NCBI RefSeq assembly: GCF_009827515.1
Contig: NZ_WTYO01000003.1
Location: forward strand, 186,001-250,000
Direction of reading: 5' to 3'
From: Pelagerythrobacter marinus
Lineage (GTDB): Bacteria > Pseudomonadota > Alphaproteobacteria > Sphingomonadales > Sphingomonadaceae
DNA length: 64,000 nucleotides
Positions 44,499-54,066 of the stretch are shown piece after piece. Position 1 is the stretch's first letter, and each line of letters starts with the position of its first letter. The translations under genes and the position numbers were made by a program. The notes beneath the pieces were generated by a model. That model was not told the origin of the DNA, ran no database searches, and was given only the letters and a program-made list of their open reading frames with translations.

Positions 44499-45691
44499 TA
44501 CGCTTGCTCCTGATCGGACGCTGCGACACTCATGGGGCGCAAGTCGCTGATGTAGAGTGACACCGCGTATACAAATGCTACCTGGACTGCCCTGTCCGCC
44601 CCGAACAGCATTGCCTCGGTGAAGCCGCTGCCGATCAGGGCCGCATGCACGGCGACGAGATATGCCTTGCACTCGACCGGAAGCTGTCGCGCAAAGCCGC
44701 GGTGGATCATTTTCAAGCTGCCTATGAACCACAGCGCGGTAAGGAAAATTCCCAGAACACCCAGTTCGACCAGAAACTGGATATAGGTGGAGTGAAAGTG
44801 CGGGAAACCCTGGTCAGTCAGAAGTATCCTGGGAACGATTTCCGAAGACGACCCCCATCCCCATCCGAACCAGGGCCTCTGTTCCCAAAGAGCGATGCCG
44901 CCCTCGTACAACGCGAAGCGCTCTTCGTACGAGTAATTCCTGTTTCGCTCCCATACGTCTTCAAGGAGCGCGAAGTTCACGACCAGGCCCGACACTGCCG
45001 CGGCAACCAGCCCCAACCTCCACCACAAGCTGCGCCACAGGAAAAACAACATAACGCAGATGCTCGAAATGCTCAGAAGTATGTTGATCCGGCTTGTAGC
45101 CTCGATCTGGGCGATGAAGAGAATGCCGATGAAAACCAGGTACCTTGGCTTTCGCGTCTGGATAAAAAGAAAGACGCTGGGGACCACGCCCATTATGACC
45201 AGGAACGTGGAAGCCTCGTTCGCACCTCTTGCGAGGAATATGGCCGGTGCTTCCGTCATTCCCGCCGCGGCAAGCAACAAGCCCAATAGTGCGACAGCCA
45301 CTGCTCCGGCGGCGGAAGCCGCCATCAAACGGTCCATCTGACCGGGCTGATATACGGCAGCGCGAAGCAGAAAGAACATCCCGACATACACAGCAAGCTG
45401 GAGCAGCTCGCTCAGGACTCTCCATCCGGCGTCGGACAACATCGTGGCAAGCACGATGGCGAGGAACACCATGCACACCATGATGAACACCCTGTCGCGA
45501 CGTGGCCCATCCCCTCGCAAGTTCAGGTCGGAAACCAGGAACACGCCGAGCGCGACCAGGGCCAGGTGAATCTGGCCGGCGCCTAGCGCGAAGAAGACCA
45601 TGAAAGGCCGGACGAACCTGAAGGATTGCAGTCGAACAACCGCCAGGAGAAGCGCAAGAGCGGAAATTCCGATGCTTATGATTACATCCAT
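44495..45691 (-). CDS. O-antigen polymerase/ligase family protein (Wzy or WaaL-like)
   Basis: 398-residue membrane protein with about eleven helices and a periplasmic loop containing FGWGWGSSSEI and FHSTYIQFLVELG near 290-320, the PF04932 pattern. It either polymerises lipid-linked repeat units or transfers the glycan to an acceptor. With a flippase and priming transferase in the same operon, Wzy is favoured, but a ligase role cannot be excluded. It starts three bases after the neuC stop, and its own stop overlaps the sugar transferase start. Confidence 0.8.
   Translation of the reverse strand: MDVIISIGISALALLLAVVRLQSFRFVRPFMVFFALGAGQIHLALVALGVFLVSDLNLRGDGPRRDRVFIMVCMVFLAIVLATMLSDAGWRVLSELLQLAVYVGMFFLLRAAVYQPGQMDRLMAASAAGAVAVALLGLLLAAAGMTEAPAIFLARGANEASTFLVIMGVVPSVFLFIQTRKPRYLVFIGILFIAQIEATSRINILLSISSICVMLFFLWRSLWWRLGLVAAAVSGLVVNFALLEDVWERNRNYSYEERFALYEGGIALWEQRPWFGWGWGSSSEIVPRILLTDQGFPHFHSTYIQFLVELGVLGIFLTALWFIGSLKMIHRGFARQLPVECKAYLVAVHAALIGSGFTEAMLFGADRAVQVAFVYAVSLYISDLRPMSVAASDQEQAY
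44507..44511 (-). promoter_or_regulatory. Shine-Dalgarno site fixing the TTG start of the sugar transferase
   Basis: AGGAG on the minus strand, 8 bases before the TTG. It supports the TTG over the ATG seven codons downstream. It lies within the final codons of the polymerase gene. Confidence 0.65.
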
Positions 45692-45694
45692 GTC

Positions 45695-46825
45695 TTAGAA
45701 AGCATTCCGCTTGACTAGAAGTCTGGGGCTCCACTCGATCTGATCAATAGCGGACAGTAGTTCTTCATCCGAACGACCGTCTCCATAGAAATTTTGAAAT
45801 GGCCCTTTTAGAGCCAGCGCCTGGCTCACTGCATTCTGAACCTCCTGCTCGCGAATCTCAGGGCAATCGATCGTATTGTCGTTGCGAAGCCGATCATTCT
45901 GGCGCGAGCCGAGATTGACGCACGGGGTTCCCAAGCTTGCACTTTCTATGATCCCCGACGACGAATTGCCCACGAGCACATCGGCTGCGGCCAGCAGGGA
46001 AAGATAATGCCTTCGCTCGAGGTGCGTCAGCACCACGATGTCGGGATGCTCCCCGACGGCGTCGAGGCTCTGGTCGATGGCCTTGCCTCCTGCATCGGAG
46101 TTGGGGCGCAGAACCACCAGCTGATGACCCAGGCTTTGCAGGGACCGGATCACCGTGCGGATCTGCCCGCCTCCGTCTCCCGCCTCCTGCACCACCGGAT
46201 GGAAGACAACAAGCGATAGCGGCCTGTCCACGCTCAGCCCGTACTCCGACAGTATAGCGCGCCGATCGATGCAGGCGGCTCGCGACCGGCAAAGATCGAC
46301 CAGTCCTGGCGCCCCGATCACCCGTATAGTCTCTGGAAGCTCGCCCATTCGCTTCAGTCGCTGGGCTGCGTCCTCGGTGGCAGGAAAATGAACATGCGCC
46401 AGCTTGCTGATCGCGTGCCGAAGACTTTCATCCAGTGTTCCCGAACGTTCGCCGCCATGGATATGGGCCGTGAAGATGCCGAGATGCACCGCGGCCAGCG
46501 TTGCGGCCAGCATTTCGCCTCGATCACCGAGCACCAGCACCAGATCGGGTCGGTCACGCTCCCATAGATCGATCATGCCGTCCATCTCGACCGTGAAGGC
46601 GCGGGCCATTTCCCCCCCGCTCTCGCCCGTCAGACGCGCGGGTATCTGGGCAGCCAGGCTTAGACCGGCCGCGCGTATATCGTTCACGCTGCTGCCGTAC
46701 TTCTCGAGAAGATGCTGCCCGGTTGCCACGACCGAGAGTTCATGCCGGCTGCCGGCGAGATGCTGCAGACAGCCTCGCATGAGGCCAAAATCGGCGCGAC
46801 TGCCGGACACGTAGTGAATCTTCAT
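45695..46825 (-). CDS. neuC: Hydrolysing UDP-GlcNAc/UDP-diNAcBac 2-epimerase (NeuC/LegG family)
   Basis: Releases UDP while inverting C2, giving ManNAc or, in the legionaminate route, 2,4-diacetamido-2,4,6-trideoxymannose. The 376-residue protein has SGSRADFGLM (7-16), LVLGDRGEML near 97-106, HIHGGERSGTLDE near 119-131 and the UDP-phosphate-binding GNSSSGIIESASLGTPCVN near 291-309, all hallmarks of NeuC/LegG. Sequence alone does not separate the two substrates; the PglF/PglE/PglD genes in the locus favour LegG. It overlaps neuA by four bases. Confidence 0.9.
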   Translation of the reverse strand: MKIHYVSGSRADFGLMRGCLQHLAGSRHELSVVATGQHLLEKYGSSVNDIRAAGLSLAAQIPARLTGESGGEMARAFTVEMDGMIDLWERDRPDLVLVLGDRGEMLAATLAAVHLGIFTAHIHGGERSGTLDESLRHAISKLAHVHFPATEDAAQRLKRMGELPETIRVIGAPGLVDLCRSRAACIDRRAILSEYGLSVDRPLSLVVFHPVVQEAGDGGGQIRTVIRSLQSLGHQLVVLRPNSDAGGKAIDQSLDAVGEHPDIVVLTHLERRHYLSLLAAADVLVGNSSSGIIESASLGTPCVNLGSRQNDRLRNDNTIDCPEIREQEVQNAVSQALALKGPFQNFYGDGRSDEELLSAIDQIEWSPRLLVKRNAF

Positions 46826-47511
46826 GAATCTATGACCCGTAAGCGTGCGTCGACGATCGCTCGCGCCAGAGCGAGATCTTCTTCCTCGTCGATATCGAGA
46901 CTGTCGATGTGGCCCATCACGTAGCCCGCAACGCCATCGGGGAAGAGTGTACCCTGGTCACGAAAAGTCTTCACGTCGCAGAGATAGAGCGCACCGTTCG
47001 GCGCCAGCAAAGGCTCTGCATCCTGACGCCGGGAAACGGAGGGAACGGCCCTTGCGAGCGGCTGTAGCCGGCCAGTTTCATCGGTTGTGAACTGCCAAGC
47101 CGCCGGCTTGCCTTTGCCGACCGAAACCACCGCCGGCGAAGGCGTCCCGTCGTATATCCGCACGGCCTGCCGAATATGTTCTGCCGACCGGAATGGCGAT
47201 GTAGGTTGCAGCAGGGCAAAAGCCCCTGTGGTTTTCGTGGCGGAGAGCGCATGGAGAACCACATCGCTGGATCGCGCCGCCGACGTTGCGAGTTCCGCGG
47301 GTCGCACGAACGGAACCTCGGCGCCAGCCGCCCTTGCGGCCGACATGATCGCTGGACCATCCGTGCTGACGATTACACGCCGGAAGCACCGCGATGCCAT
47401 GGCGGCGCGCACGGTCCATGCGATAAGGGGCACACCGCCGAGCTCGGCGACGTTCTTGCCCGGCAGGCCGACCGAGCCAGCCCTTGCAGTTATGATGGCA
47501 AGATCCAGCAT
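46822..47511 (-). CDS. neuA: CMP-nonulosonic acid synthetase (NeuA/LegF family)
   Basis: Activates the nine-carbon acid with CTP for transfer. The 229-residue product starts LAIITARAGSVGLPGKNV, the mononucleotide-binding signature of acylneuraminate cytidylyltransferases. It has LLQPTSPFRS near 102-111 and the late metal-binding DIDEEEDLALA near 210-220. The ATG chosen shares a base with the asnB stop (TGATG). The longer open frame upstream is the shadow of that gene. No hydrolase domain is fused. The product is CMP-Leg5Ac7Ac by context, or CMP-Neu5Ac otherwise. Confidence 0.9.
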   Translation of the reverse strand: MLDLAIITARAGSVGLPGKNVAELGGVPLIAWTVRAAMASRCFRRVIVSTDGPAIMSAARAAGAEVPFVRPAELATSAARSSDVVLHALSATKTTGAFALLQPTSPFRSAEHIRQAVRIYDGTPSPAVVSVGKGKPAAWQFTTDETGRLQPLARAVPSVSRRQDAEPLLAPNGALYLCDVKTFRDQGTLFPDGVAGYVMGHIDSLDIDEEEDLALARAIVDARLRVIDS

Positions 47512-49415
47512 CAAGGGGCAAGATCCTGCGCCGACCCCACGTCTTGGTGGCTCAGACCATTGCGATCGAGCCAGGCCTGGAGTGCAAGCAACGACCAAAT
47601 GCGGATGGAATGCTCGGCACGGCCCGAAATATGGGCTGCGAGGAGCTGCTCCAAGTCCGTCCGACGCATCATCCCCGCCACGGGCTGTCCCGGATCAAGC
47701 AGGCGACCACGGATGGAAGAAGCCAGTTTGGTGCGGAACCAGTCAGTCAGAGGCACACGGAAACCGTGTTTGGGCCGTTTCGTCACCTCATCCGGCAGGT
47801 ATCGCGACAACAGGGATCTGAGCGGTGCCTTCCCGAGTCCCCCGGCTCGCTTCTCGGCACCCGAGATGGACTGGGCAAACGCAACCATCTCGAGGTCCAG
47901 AAACGGCACGCGGCATTCAAGGCTCGCGTACATGCTAACATGGTCGGTCTTCGGTAGCATCTGCCCCGACAGCTGTCCTCGCATATCGGCCTCGAACATT
48001 GCCGTATCAGACGTCGGCAAGGCCATCATCCAGTCCGGCATATCGGGGTTGACGGTGAGAAGGCGTTCATTGGGCCCGGAAAACGGCCCCGGAATGTACT
48101 CCGGATCGTCCAGAAGCCCAAAACCAACACGGATTCTTCGCAGGTTCTCCGCGAGGCCAGTCGACGGAGAGGTCGGCAGCCGCTGCACGATGCTCCTCGC
48201 CGCGTCGCGCAACTGAGGCGGGAGCCCGTGCCAGCGCCTCTTCCAAGGGGTCAGTGCATGCCGAGGATACCCCTGGAACAGCTCGTCGCCGCCATCTCCC
48301 GACAGGCAGACCTTCACATGGTCTCGCGCAAATCTCGACATCACGAGGAGCGGGAGGCACGCCGGGTCGGCGATGGGCTGATCCATCGCTGCGAGTCCGG
48401 CATCCAGTTCCTCAAGCAAGATGTCCGCATTTACCCGAAGTTCGTGATGCTCGGCATTGCAATGAGCAGCGACGAGCGCAGCCACGTCGGCTTCGTTCGC
48501 CGCAGCGATCCCATGGCCCTCCCCTTCAAATCGGACGGTAAAGGTTCGAGGCGCAAGGCCCATCTGATGAGCAACGGAAACCAGCAGCGACGAATCGATC
48601 CCGCCGGAAAGAAAAAAGCCGACCGGTACGTCTGCGATGACTTGCCGCCGTACCGACGCGAACAATACCTCTTCGAGGTTCCCAGCCCGTGCGGCGGGAA
48701 GAGTGCGCGGCGGCAGATCCTTTGTCTGCCCGTTGGACAGATCGATCTCCATTCTCGCCCCCGGCGTCAGCTTTCGCACCCCTTGAACCAGCGATCCCGG
48801 TTGGGGCACCCAGCCCTGGGCCAGGAACTGGGCGAGCGCGCGCCGATCGATAGCGACGGGAAATTCGAGCGCGCGCAGGGCCGCCAGGATTCCCCGCAGC
48901 TCCGAGGCGAAAAGCACCGCATCGGGGCCTTCCCAAACGTATAGCGGCTTCACGCCTACGGGATCGATACCCAGTTGCAGGCGCCCTCCGCCCGATCCCC
49001 CGTGAAGACCTGCCTCGTCGAGAACCGCATAGGCGTACATCCCGTTGAGCATGTCGTCGAAACGGGGGCCGTCCTGGATATAACCGGCCAGAAGGACCTC
49101 GGTATCGGAACGGGTCCGGAACTGCCAGCCGCGGCGCTTCTGATCCTCCATCAACTGCGCGAAGTTATAGATCTCTCCGTTGAAGCTTAGCGCCACGTTC
49201 CCGTCTGGGGACGACATCGGCTGGGGCGCACCTTCGACGTCGATAATGGCAAGTCGCAAGTGGCCGAGGGCATGACGCTCGGCGACATGACGCCCCTGCC
49301 CATCAGGACCCCGGTGCCCCATTGCATCGAGCATGGCCGTGATCGCCAGGTTCGACCTTGGCGATACGTCGCCCCGGACCGAGGGTCGCCACACCAGACC
49401 GCAAATTCCGCACAT
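47511..49415 (-). CDS. asnB: Asparagine synthetase-like amidotransferase, copy 1
   Basis: 634-residue glutamine-dependent amidotransferase with both halves intact. The N-terminal nucleophile hydrolase domain has Cys2 in MCGICGLV, RLAIIDVEG and SFNGEIYN. The synthetase domain has the PP-loop FFLSGGIDSS near 258-267 and CLSGDGGDELFQGY near 367. In surface-polysaccharide loci AsnB paralogues are thought to amidate uronic acids or attach amino acids, rather than make free asparagine. The ATG overlaps the flippase stop (TAATG), and its stop overlaps neuA. It differs clearly in sequence from copy 2, so the two are not a recent duplication. Confidence 0.88.
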   Translation of the reverse strand: MCGICGLVWRPSVRGDVSPRSNLAITAMLDAMGHRGPDGQGRHVAERHALGHLRLAIIDVEGAPQPMSSPDGNVALSFNGEIYNFAQLMEDQKRRGWQFRTRSDTEVLLAGYIQDGPRFDDMLNGMYAYAVLDEAGLHGGSGGGRLQLGIDPVGVKPLYVWEGPDAVLFASELRGILAALRALEFPVAIDRRALAQFLAQGWVPQPGSLVQGVRKLTPGARMEIDLSNGQTKDLPPRTLPAARAGNLEEVLFASVRRQVIADVPVGFFLSGGIDSSLLVSVAHQMGLAPRTFTVRFEGEGHGIAAANEADVAALVAAHCNAEHHELRVNADILLEELDAGLAAMDQPIADPACLPLLVMSRFARDHVKVCLSGDGGDELFQGYPRHALTPWKRRWHGLPPQLRDAARSIVQRLPTSPSTGLAENLRRIRVGFGLLDDPEYIPGPFSGPNERLLTVNPDMPDWMMALPTSDTAMFEADMRGQLSGQMLPKTDHVSMYASLECRVPFLDLEMVAFAQSISGAEKRAGGLGKAPLRSLLSRYLPDEVTKRPKHGFRVPLTDWFRTKLASSIRGRLLDPGQPVAGMMRRTDLEQLLAAHISGRAEHSIRIWSLLALQAWLDRNGLSHQDVGSAQDLAP

Positions 49416-50980
49416 TAGTTTCGGGAAATCCCCAAGTTAAAGAACGTCGAACGACCGAAGCCGCCCAGAAGCCCGAACGCAAGCACGGCCGCTGCAACCC
49501 CGCCCCCGGCAATTATCAGCCCGAGAATGCCGCCGCCAATCTGGGTATCGACTACATAAGCAACGGAAGATGCCAAGCCAAAACCGCACAACAACCTCGC
49601 GACGTCGGCGATGGGAAACGCCACGGTCCTGAGATGCAGTGCGATCACGACGAGGTTGCCGAAAGACTGAAGGACCGTCGCCACGACGGTAGCGGCCGCC
49701 AGCCCGAGAACACCGTACTCCCCCACCAATGAAGCGCTCATGAAAATTTTCGCCGGCAACACGATGGCGCTTATAATGAAGATCCAGCGGTGTCGATGCA
49801 TAAGCACCACAACCCGTGTACTGATCAAGTTGACTGCAAGAGCAACCGAACCAAACGCAAATATCATCGTAAGGGCATTGATAGTTTTGCGATCCCCTAC
49901 AGAAAATGAGCCGCTGTTATATACTATCCTCGTTATTTCTTCTGGATAGGAATATAATAGAACCATTGGAATGGCCATGCAGCCCAATAGCGCAACGATA
50001 TCCGGGCCGATTATAGAGCGCCAGGCCGCTTGTCCTCGATCTGCCAATGCATGAGCCCAGCGAGGCTCGGTGATGACCAAGGCGGAACCGACGACGAGCA
50101 TGTTGGCCAACGCCGCCAGGCGGCTGGCAAAACCCAAAAGGCTTACCGAACCGGCCGAAAGTTTAGATGCGAAATAGAAATCGACATATACGTAAAGCTC
50201 GTTCAGCAAGGCGACCAGGGCGAGCGCCAGAACCCCATGCCAGTAGCCATGCGGAGCGCGAAGACCGAGCGCGTTCCCGGCGCTCTTCCTGATACCGCTC
50301 ACCATCCGCGTCTTGGGCGCCCGCGGAATAACCCAGAATTGCAGGATGCAGACGACGTAGGCTCCTATCGCCATGCCTGCCATCATCCAGAACGCGCCTG
50401 CTGCGGCGCCGCCGTGGTAGAAGCCTATCAGAAGCCCCGCAATGGCGGCGAGATTGGTCACGATCTGCGGAACGGAATACCAGACCGCATTATTCAGCAG
50501 CCGGTTCACCAATCCCAGGAAATGGGCGAGCGCGAGCCCGACGGGGGTCGCTGCGCTCGCCAGGAGCAAAGTGGAAAAGAGCTCGATCCCATATTCGTCA
50601 AAGCCTGGAGCGATCAGGACGGCCAGACTTTCCGAAAAAACTATCGCAAGCGCCGAAGCCCCCGAGGCGACCAGCGTACAGATCAAGGCGGCGTGCAGCC
50701 AGAAACGGATGGCGGCATCTCCGCCTTCGGCCGCGTCAACCTGGTATACTCGCGACACCAGGACGGGCATGACCGCGCTGGAAATGAAGACCGTTTCCAG
50801 CAGCCACACGAGCTGCATGGCGACCAGAACAGCATCGGAATAAATGCTGACACCCAAGGTCGAAGCAATCTGCTGGAGGCGGACAAACCCCAAAAGCTTG
50901 CCGGCCATCGAAGCGGCAAATGTCAGAAGGACCTGAGAACTCAGCTTGCGCTCGTCTCGCTCTAGCCAGCGGTCGGACAC
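49415..50980 (-). CDS. MurJ/MviN-like MOP-superfamily glycolipid flippase
   Basis: 521-residue membrane protein with about fourteen helices. The first helix region LLTFAASMAGKLLGFVRLQQIA and the early SDAVLVAMQLVWLLE segment resemble MurJ/MviN more than classical Wzx. In a glycan operon it most likely flips undecaprenyl-linked repeat units. A second lipid II flippase cannot be excluded. GC is lowest here of the whole window. The GTG start overlaps the glycosyltransferase stop (TAGTG). Confidence 0.83.
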   Translation of the reverse strand: MSDRWLERDERKLSSQVLLTFAASMAGKLLGFVRLQQIASTLGVSIYSDAVLVAMQLVWLLETVFISSAVMPVLVSRVYQVDAAEGGDAAIRFWLHAALICTLVASGASALAIVFSESLAVLIAPGFDEYGIELFSTLLLASAATPVGLALAHFLGLVNRLLNNAVWYSVPQIVTNLAAIAGLLIGFYHGGAAAGAFWMMAGMAIGAYVVCILQFWVIPRAPKTRMVSGIRKSAGNALGLRAPHGYWHGVLALALVALLNELYVYVDFYFASKLSAGSVSLLGFASRLAALANMLVVGSALVITEPRWAHALADRGQAAWRSIIGPDIVALLGCMAIPMVLLYSYPEEITRIVYNSGSFSVGDRKTINALTMIFAFGSVALAVNLISTRVVVLMHRHRWIFIISAIVLPAKIFMSASLVGEYGVLGLAAATVVATVLQSFGNLVVIALHLRTVAFPIADVARLLCGFGLASSVAYVVDTQIGGGILGLIIAGGGVAAAVLAFGLLGGFGRSTFFNLGISRN

Positions 50981-52146
50981 TAGATGACCTGCTGGCGTGG
51001 CAATCCCGTGTCCACGGCCGCTCCCGCCGCGCGATAGGCGCCCAAGATACGATCAACCACCTTTTCGATCGTGAGCTCTGCCTGGACGTGCTTCCTGGCT
51101 GCGCGGCCGCGAGACGCACGAAGCTCTGCATCGCCTGCGAGCCGGTCAAGATTGGCCGCCAGCGCGTCCACGTCCCCGGGCGGCGAAACCCAGCCTGCGG
51201 AATCACCTGCGGTCAGCTCTTTCAAGCCGGCGATGTCGCTCCCGATCCATGGCTTGCCCATCGCCATCGCCTCGATAATCGCATTCGGAAAGAATTCGCC
51301 GAAAATTGAGGGCTGGCAGTAGATGTCCATGGCGCTCAACATCTCCGGGATGTCGAATCGGCGGCCAGCAAATATTACCCGCCCTTCCATGCCGGTTTCG
51401 CGCACCACCTCTTCCACGCATGGGCGGGCAGGACCGTCGCCCACCAGCAGCACCGATAGTTCGGGATGCCGATCCCTCAAGGCAGCCACTGCCTTCACCA
51501 GGTTATGCTGCCCCTTGGTAGGGCCATTGACCTCGGAATGGGGAACCATGGCTCCAGTGGTTCCCACCACGATGCGCCCCTCCAACCCGAGTTCGCGACG
51601 ATTTCGTTCGGACGATACCCGACCCGGATCGAAACGCGCCAGGTCAACGCCATTGTAGGTCACGCAGGTCTTCGTTGCAGGGACGCCGAAACCGATAAGC
51701 CGCTCTCGTGTGCGCTCACAAACGCCCATCAAGATTCCGGGCAAGTGCTTCCAGATCCGGTTTCGCCACTGGTGGGTATCGCGTTCCTCGACCCCGCGTA
51801 CACTTGTCACACACGGAATTTTCTCGCCGCCGAGACGGGCGGCGATGTGAGCGCACATCGTCGCCGCCGCATTATGGCCGTGAATCACGTCAGGCCGGGC
51901 TTGCCGAATTATGGCGGTGAGGCGCCGGATGGCGATCGCGATACTCCACGGCTGATGCCTGTTCGGGGCCAGCTGGGGCACGATGTGAACCGTAAAACCC
52001 GCGTCGCGCACCGCCTGAACATAGACCCCGCCGGAGGTGACGAACGTCACGTGATGTCCTCGCTCGCGCATCTGCCGGGCGATCACCAGGGGCTGTGTCC
52101 CAGGACCCGACTCGGTCAAGATGGAGCGAACCATGAGTATGTGCAT
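50980..52146 (-). CDS. GT4-family glycosyltransferase
   Basis: 388-residue retaining GT-B glycosyltransferase. The N-terminal acceptor domain begins HILMVRSILTESGPGTQPL. The C-terminal donor domain has LLVGDGPARP near 237-246 and the GT4 E-x7-E motif in GEFFPNAIIEAMAMGKPW near 296-313. Donor and linkage cannot be predicted. It is the only clear non-priming glycosyltransferase in the operon. The first ATG followed by the Rossmann strand is chosen; a TTG 20 codons upstream would add a non-homologous leader. Confidence 0.9.
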   Translation of the reverse strand: MHILMVRSILTESGPGTQPLVIARQMRERGHHVTFVTSGGVYVQAVRDAGFTVHIVPQLAPNRHQPWSIAIAIRRLTAIIRQARPDVIHGHNAAATMCAHIAARLGGEKIPCVTSVRGVEERDTHQWRNRIWKHLPGILMGVCERTRERLIGFGVPATKTCVTYNGVDLARFDPGRVSSERNRRELGLEGRIVVGTTGAMVPHSEVNGPTKGQHNLVKAVAALRDRHPELSVLLVGDGPARPCVEEVVRETGMEGRVIFAGRRFDIPEMLSAMDIYCQPSIFGEFFPNAIIEAMAMGKPWIGSDIAGLKELTAGDSAGWVSPPGDVDALAANLDRLAGDAELRASRGRAARKHVQAELTIEKVVDRILGAYRAAGAAVDTGLPRQQVI

Positions 52147-52225
52147 AGGGGCGATCTCTTCGTATCTGGTATGCAATTGCCAGGGCCAAGACCTGCTTGT
52201 GATCAATCCCCCGGCTCAGAACTCT

Positions 52226-53440
52226 TCAACTTTTCCCAGGATCGTGAGCTGTTATTATATCCGTCACATAACCGATCACGCTGTCCGTAGCCGTTCCCAA
52301 AGGCGGAATGCCCGCCCCTTCCGACGGCAGTGACGTGAACTGGTCGATCCTGTCGATTGCTTCGTCGAGGTCGTCGACCACGTGAGCCAAACCATATCGC
52401 GGATATACGGCATAGTCGGCAAACCCCAGGCATACCACCGGCCGCCCCATCAGCGCGGCCTGCAAGCCCACGGTGCTGCATTCGACAAAGACGAGATCGG
52501 CCGCGAGGATGGCATCCTCCACGCTCATCACGGAGCTGTCCGGATTGTGGCCGCTCTTGCATTCGGAAGGCATCTCAAATGGAGCGTTCGGGTGCGCGCG
52601 CATCATGTATGTCAGCTCCGGGCGCCGCCTGCACAGGGCTTCCATTTTCCTGGCGAAGGTGGCCGGCGAGAGAAATGCCTGCCCGTTCTTGGCGTGACTG
52701 CTGCTGGATGCAGGGCATAGCACCAAACGCTTCTGCCCGATGCCGAGCGCCGCCCTCAGTTCCCTGCGGCGGGGTTCATCTTGCGCGACAATCGCAAGCC
52801 GATCGAACGCCGGATTGCCGGTGGCCCTTATCTGCCCTGCGAAGCCGTCGGCCTCCATCGACCGGCGCACCGGTTCCGACAGGACGGCCAGTTGGCGAGC
52901 ATAGCCCGGCTGCAAGATCCATTGCCGTTCGTGTTCCAGGAACAAGTCTCCCACCGCCAGGCCGGGAATGCCTTCGGCATGAGCGCCAAGCTGGGCAGCG
53001 AGTTCGAATCTCGGGCTGGTGGTGCTGATGACGAGATCGGGCGTTGTGCGGCGAAAGTACCGTCGGAATGCGTCGACCGGACAAAAGGCCATGCGCCCCT
53101 GGTCCTCGACCCGCTCGATCGCGGCCTCCTCCCCCATCTCCAGCGCCAGGTCGCGAAGACCCAGCGCGAAATAGGCACGGGTCTGGCTCTCGGTGATGTC
53201 CGGATGAGCCGATTCGCCCAGGAACCGTTCAGCCAGCGACAGCCAGCGGCGGTCTTGCTCGGGCACCACCAGGGCCTCGACCGACTTCGCCGCCACCCCT
53301 TGCCGTCGCAAGAGCGCGTAGGCCGTGGTCAGACCGATCGTGTCGGTTTCGAATCCGGCCGATTGCAGCGCCGGCACCAGAGCGGCGATGATCTGGGCAT
53401 GCCCACCCCCGTAGCTGGTCAGAAAGACGCGACCGTTCAT
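52226..53440 (-). CDS. GT-B-like protein of unknown specificity
   Basis: 404-residue protein starting RVFLTSYGGGHAQIIAALVP, a glycine loop like that at the acceptor side of GT-B enzymes. A second domain contains VLCPASSSSHAKNG near 240-253 and, near 310-345, VFVECSTVGLQAALMGRPVV, which resembles the UDP-phosphate-binding GNSSSG region of 2-epimerases and of capsule GT-B transferases. It may be the nonulosonic acid transferase or another epimerase-like enzyme; I cannot place it in a named family. It overlaps the acetyltransferase stop by four bases and precedes the GT4 gene by 79 bases from its chosen ATG. Confidence 0.7.
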   Translation of the reverse strand: MNGRVFLTSYGGGHAQIIAALVPALQSAGFETDTIGLTTAYALLRRQGVAAKSVEALVVPEQDRRWLSLAERFLGESAHPDITESQTRAYFALGLRDLALEMGEEAAIERVEDQGRMAFCPVDAFRRYFRRTTPDLVISTTSPRFELAAQLGAHAEGIPGLAVGDLFLEHERQWILQPGYARQLAVLSEPVRRSMEADGFAGQIRATGNPAFDRLAIVAQDEPRRRELRAALGIGQKRLVLCPASSSSHAKNGQAFLSPATFARKMEALCRRRPELTYMMRAHPNAPFEMPSECKSGHNPDSSVMSVEDAILAADLVFVECSTVGLQAALMGRPVVCLGFADYAVYPRYGLAHVVDDLDEAIDRIDQFTSLPSEGAGIPPLGTATDSVIGYVTDIITAHDPGKS

Positions 53441-54066
53441 CGGTTGACGCGTTGCTGTGGCCGCGCCGGAACGCCCGTCCAGGTTCCGCCGTGCGAGATA
53501 TCTCGCGCAACCAGGGCGCCGCCGCCGACGATTGCTCCTGAAGCCACCCGCACGCCCGGGAGGACGACGGCGCCAGCGCCGATCAGGACGCCGTCACCCA
53601 CCACGGCGCCCCCTCCTATCACGGCGCCCGGCGCCACGTGCGAGAAGCTCCCCACGCTACAATCGTGCTCGACGACCGCGTTGGTATTGATAATGGTTCC
53701 CGCACCAATCCTGGCCTCCACGTTTACCACGGCGCCAGCCAGAATTTGCGTACCCTCGGCGATATGATCGGTGTAGACCCGGCCCGGTTCGATGATGACC
53801 GCGGAAGCGATGCGTTCGGCAAGTCGTTCATGCAACTGCCGGCGTCGCTCGTTGTCGCCCAACGTGACAACCACGCGCAGATCGGATCCTGCGGCCAGGA
53901 TGTCCTGGACCGATGCGAATGGGACCGGGTACCCGCAAACGCTCTGCCCCTGCAACGCGTGATCGCAGAAGACAATCGAGCGCACTCCTGCTTGAGTAAG
54001 CTGCGACGCCACGACCCTTCCGTGGCCGCCGGCACCGAACAGGCACACGGCGGGGTCAGGCGACAT
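53437..54066 (-). CDS. pglD: Sugar O/N-acetyltransferase of the PglD/NeuD family
   Basis: 209-residue left-handed beta-helix acetyltransferase with the PglD-type N-terminal Rossmann-like domain (CLFGAGGHGRVVASQL, 8-23). Hexapeptide repeats run from about 100 to 195 and include the catalytic-type histidine in NTNAVVEHDCSVG. In the bacillosamine route PglD acetylates the 4-amino group made by PglE; NeuD homologues instead O-acetylate sialic acid. Context supports the former. The ATG lies 11 bases inside the end of neuB. Confidence 0.85.
   Translation of the reverse strand: MSPDPAVCLFGAGGHGRVVASQLTQAGVRSIVFCDHALQGQSVCGYPVPFASVQDILAAGSDLRVVVTLGDNERRRQLHERLAERIASAVIIEPGRVYTDHIAEGTQILAGAVVNVEARIGAGTIINTNAVVEHDCSVGSFSHVAPGAVIGGGAVVGDGVLIGAGAVVLPGVRVASGAIVGGGALVARDISHGGTWTGVPARPQQRVNR

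Noticed and set aside
48254-48541. Small plus-strand frames inside asnB copy 1 and other island genes
   Set aside because: They overlap conserved genes entirely, have no ribosome-binding site and no recognisable sequence.
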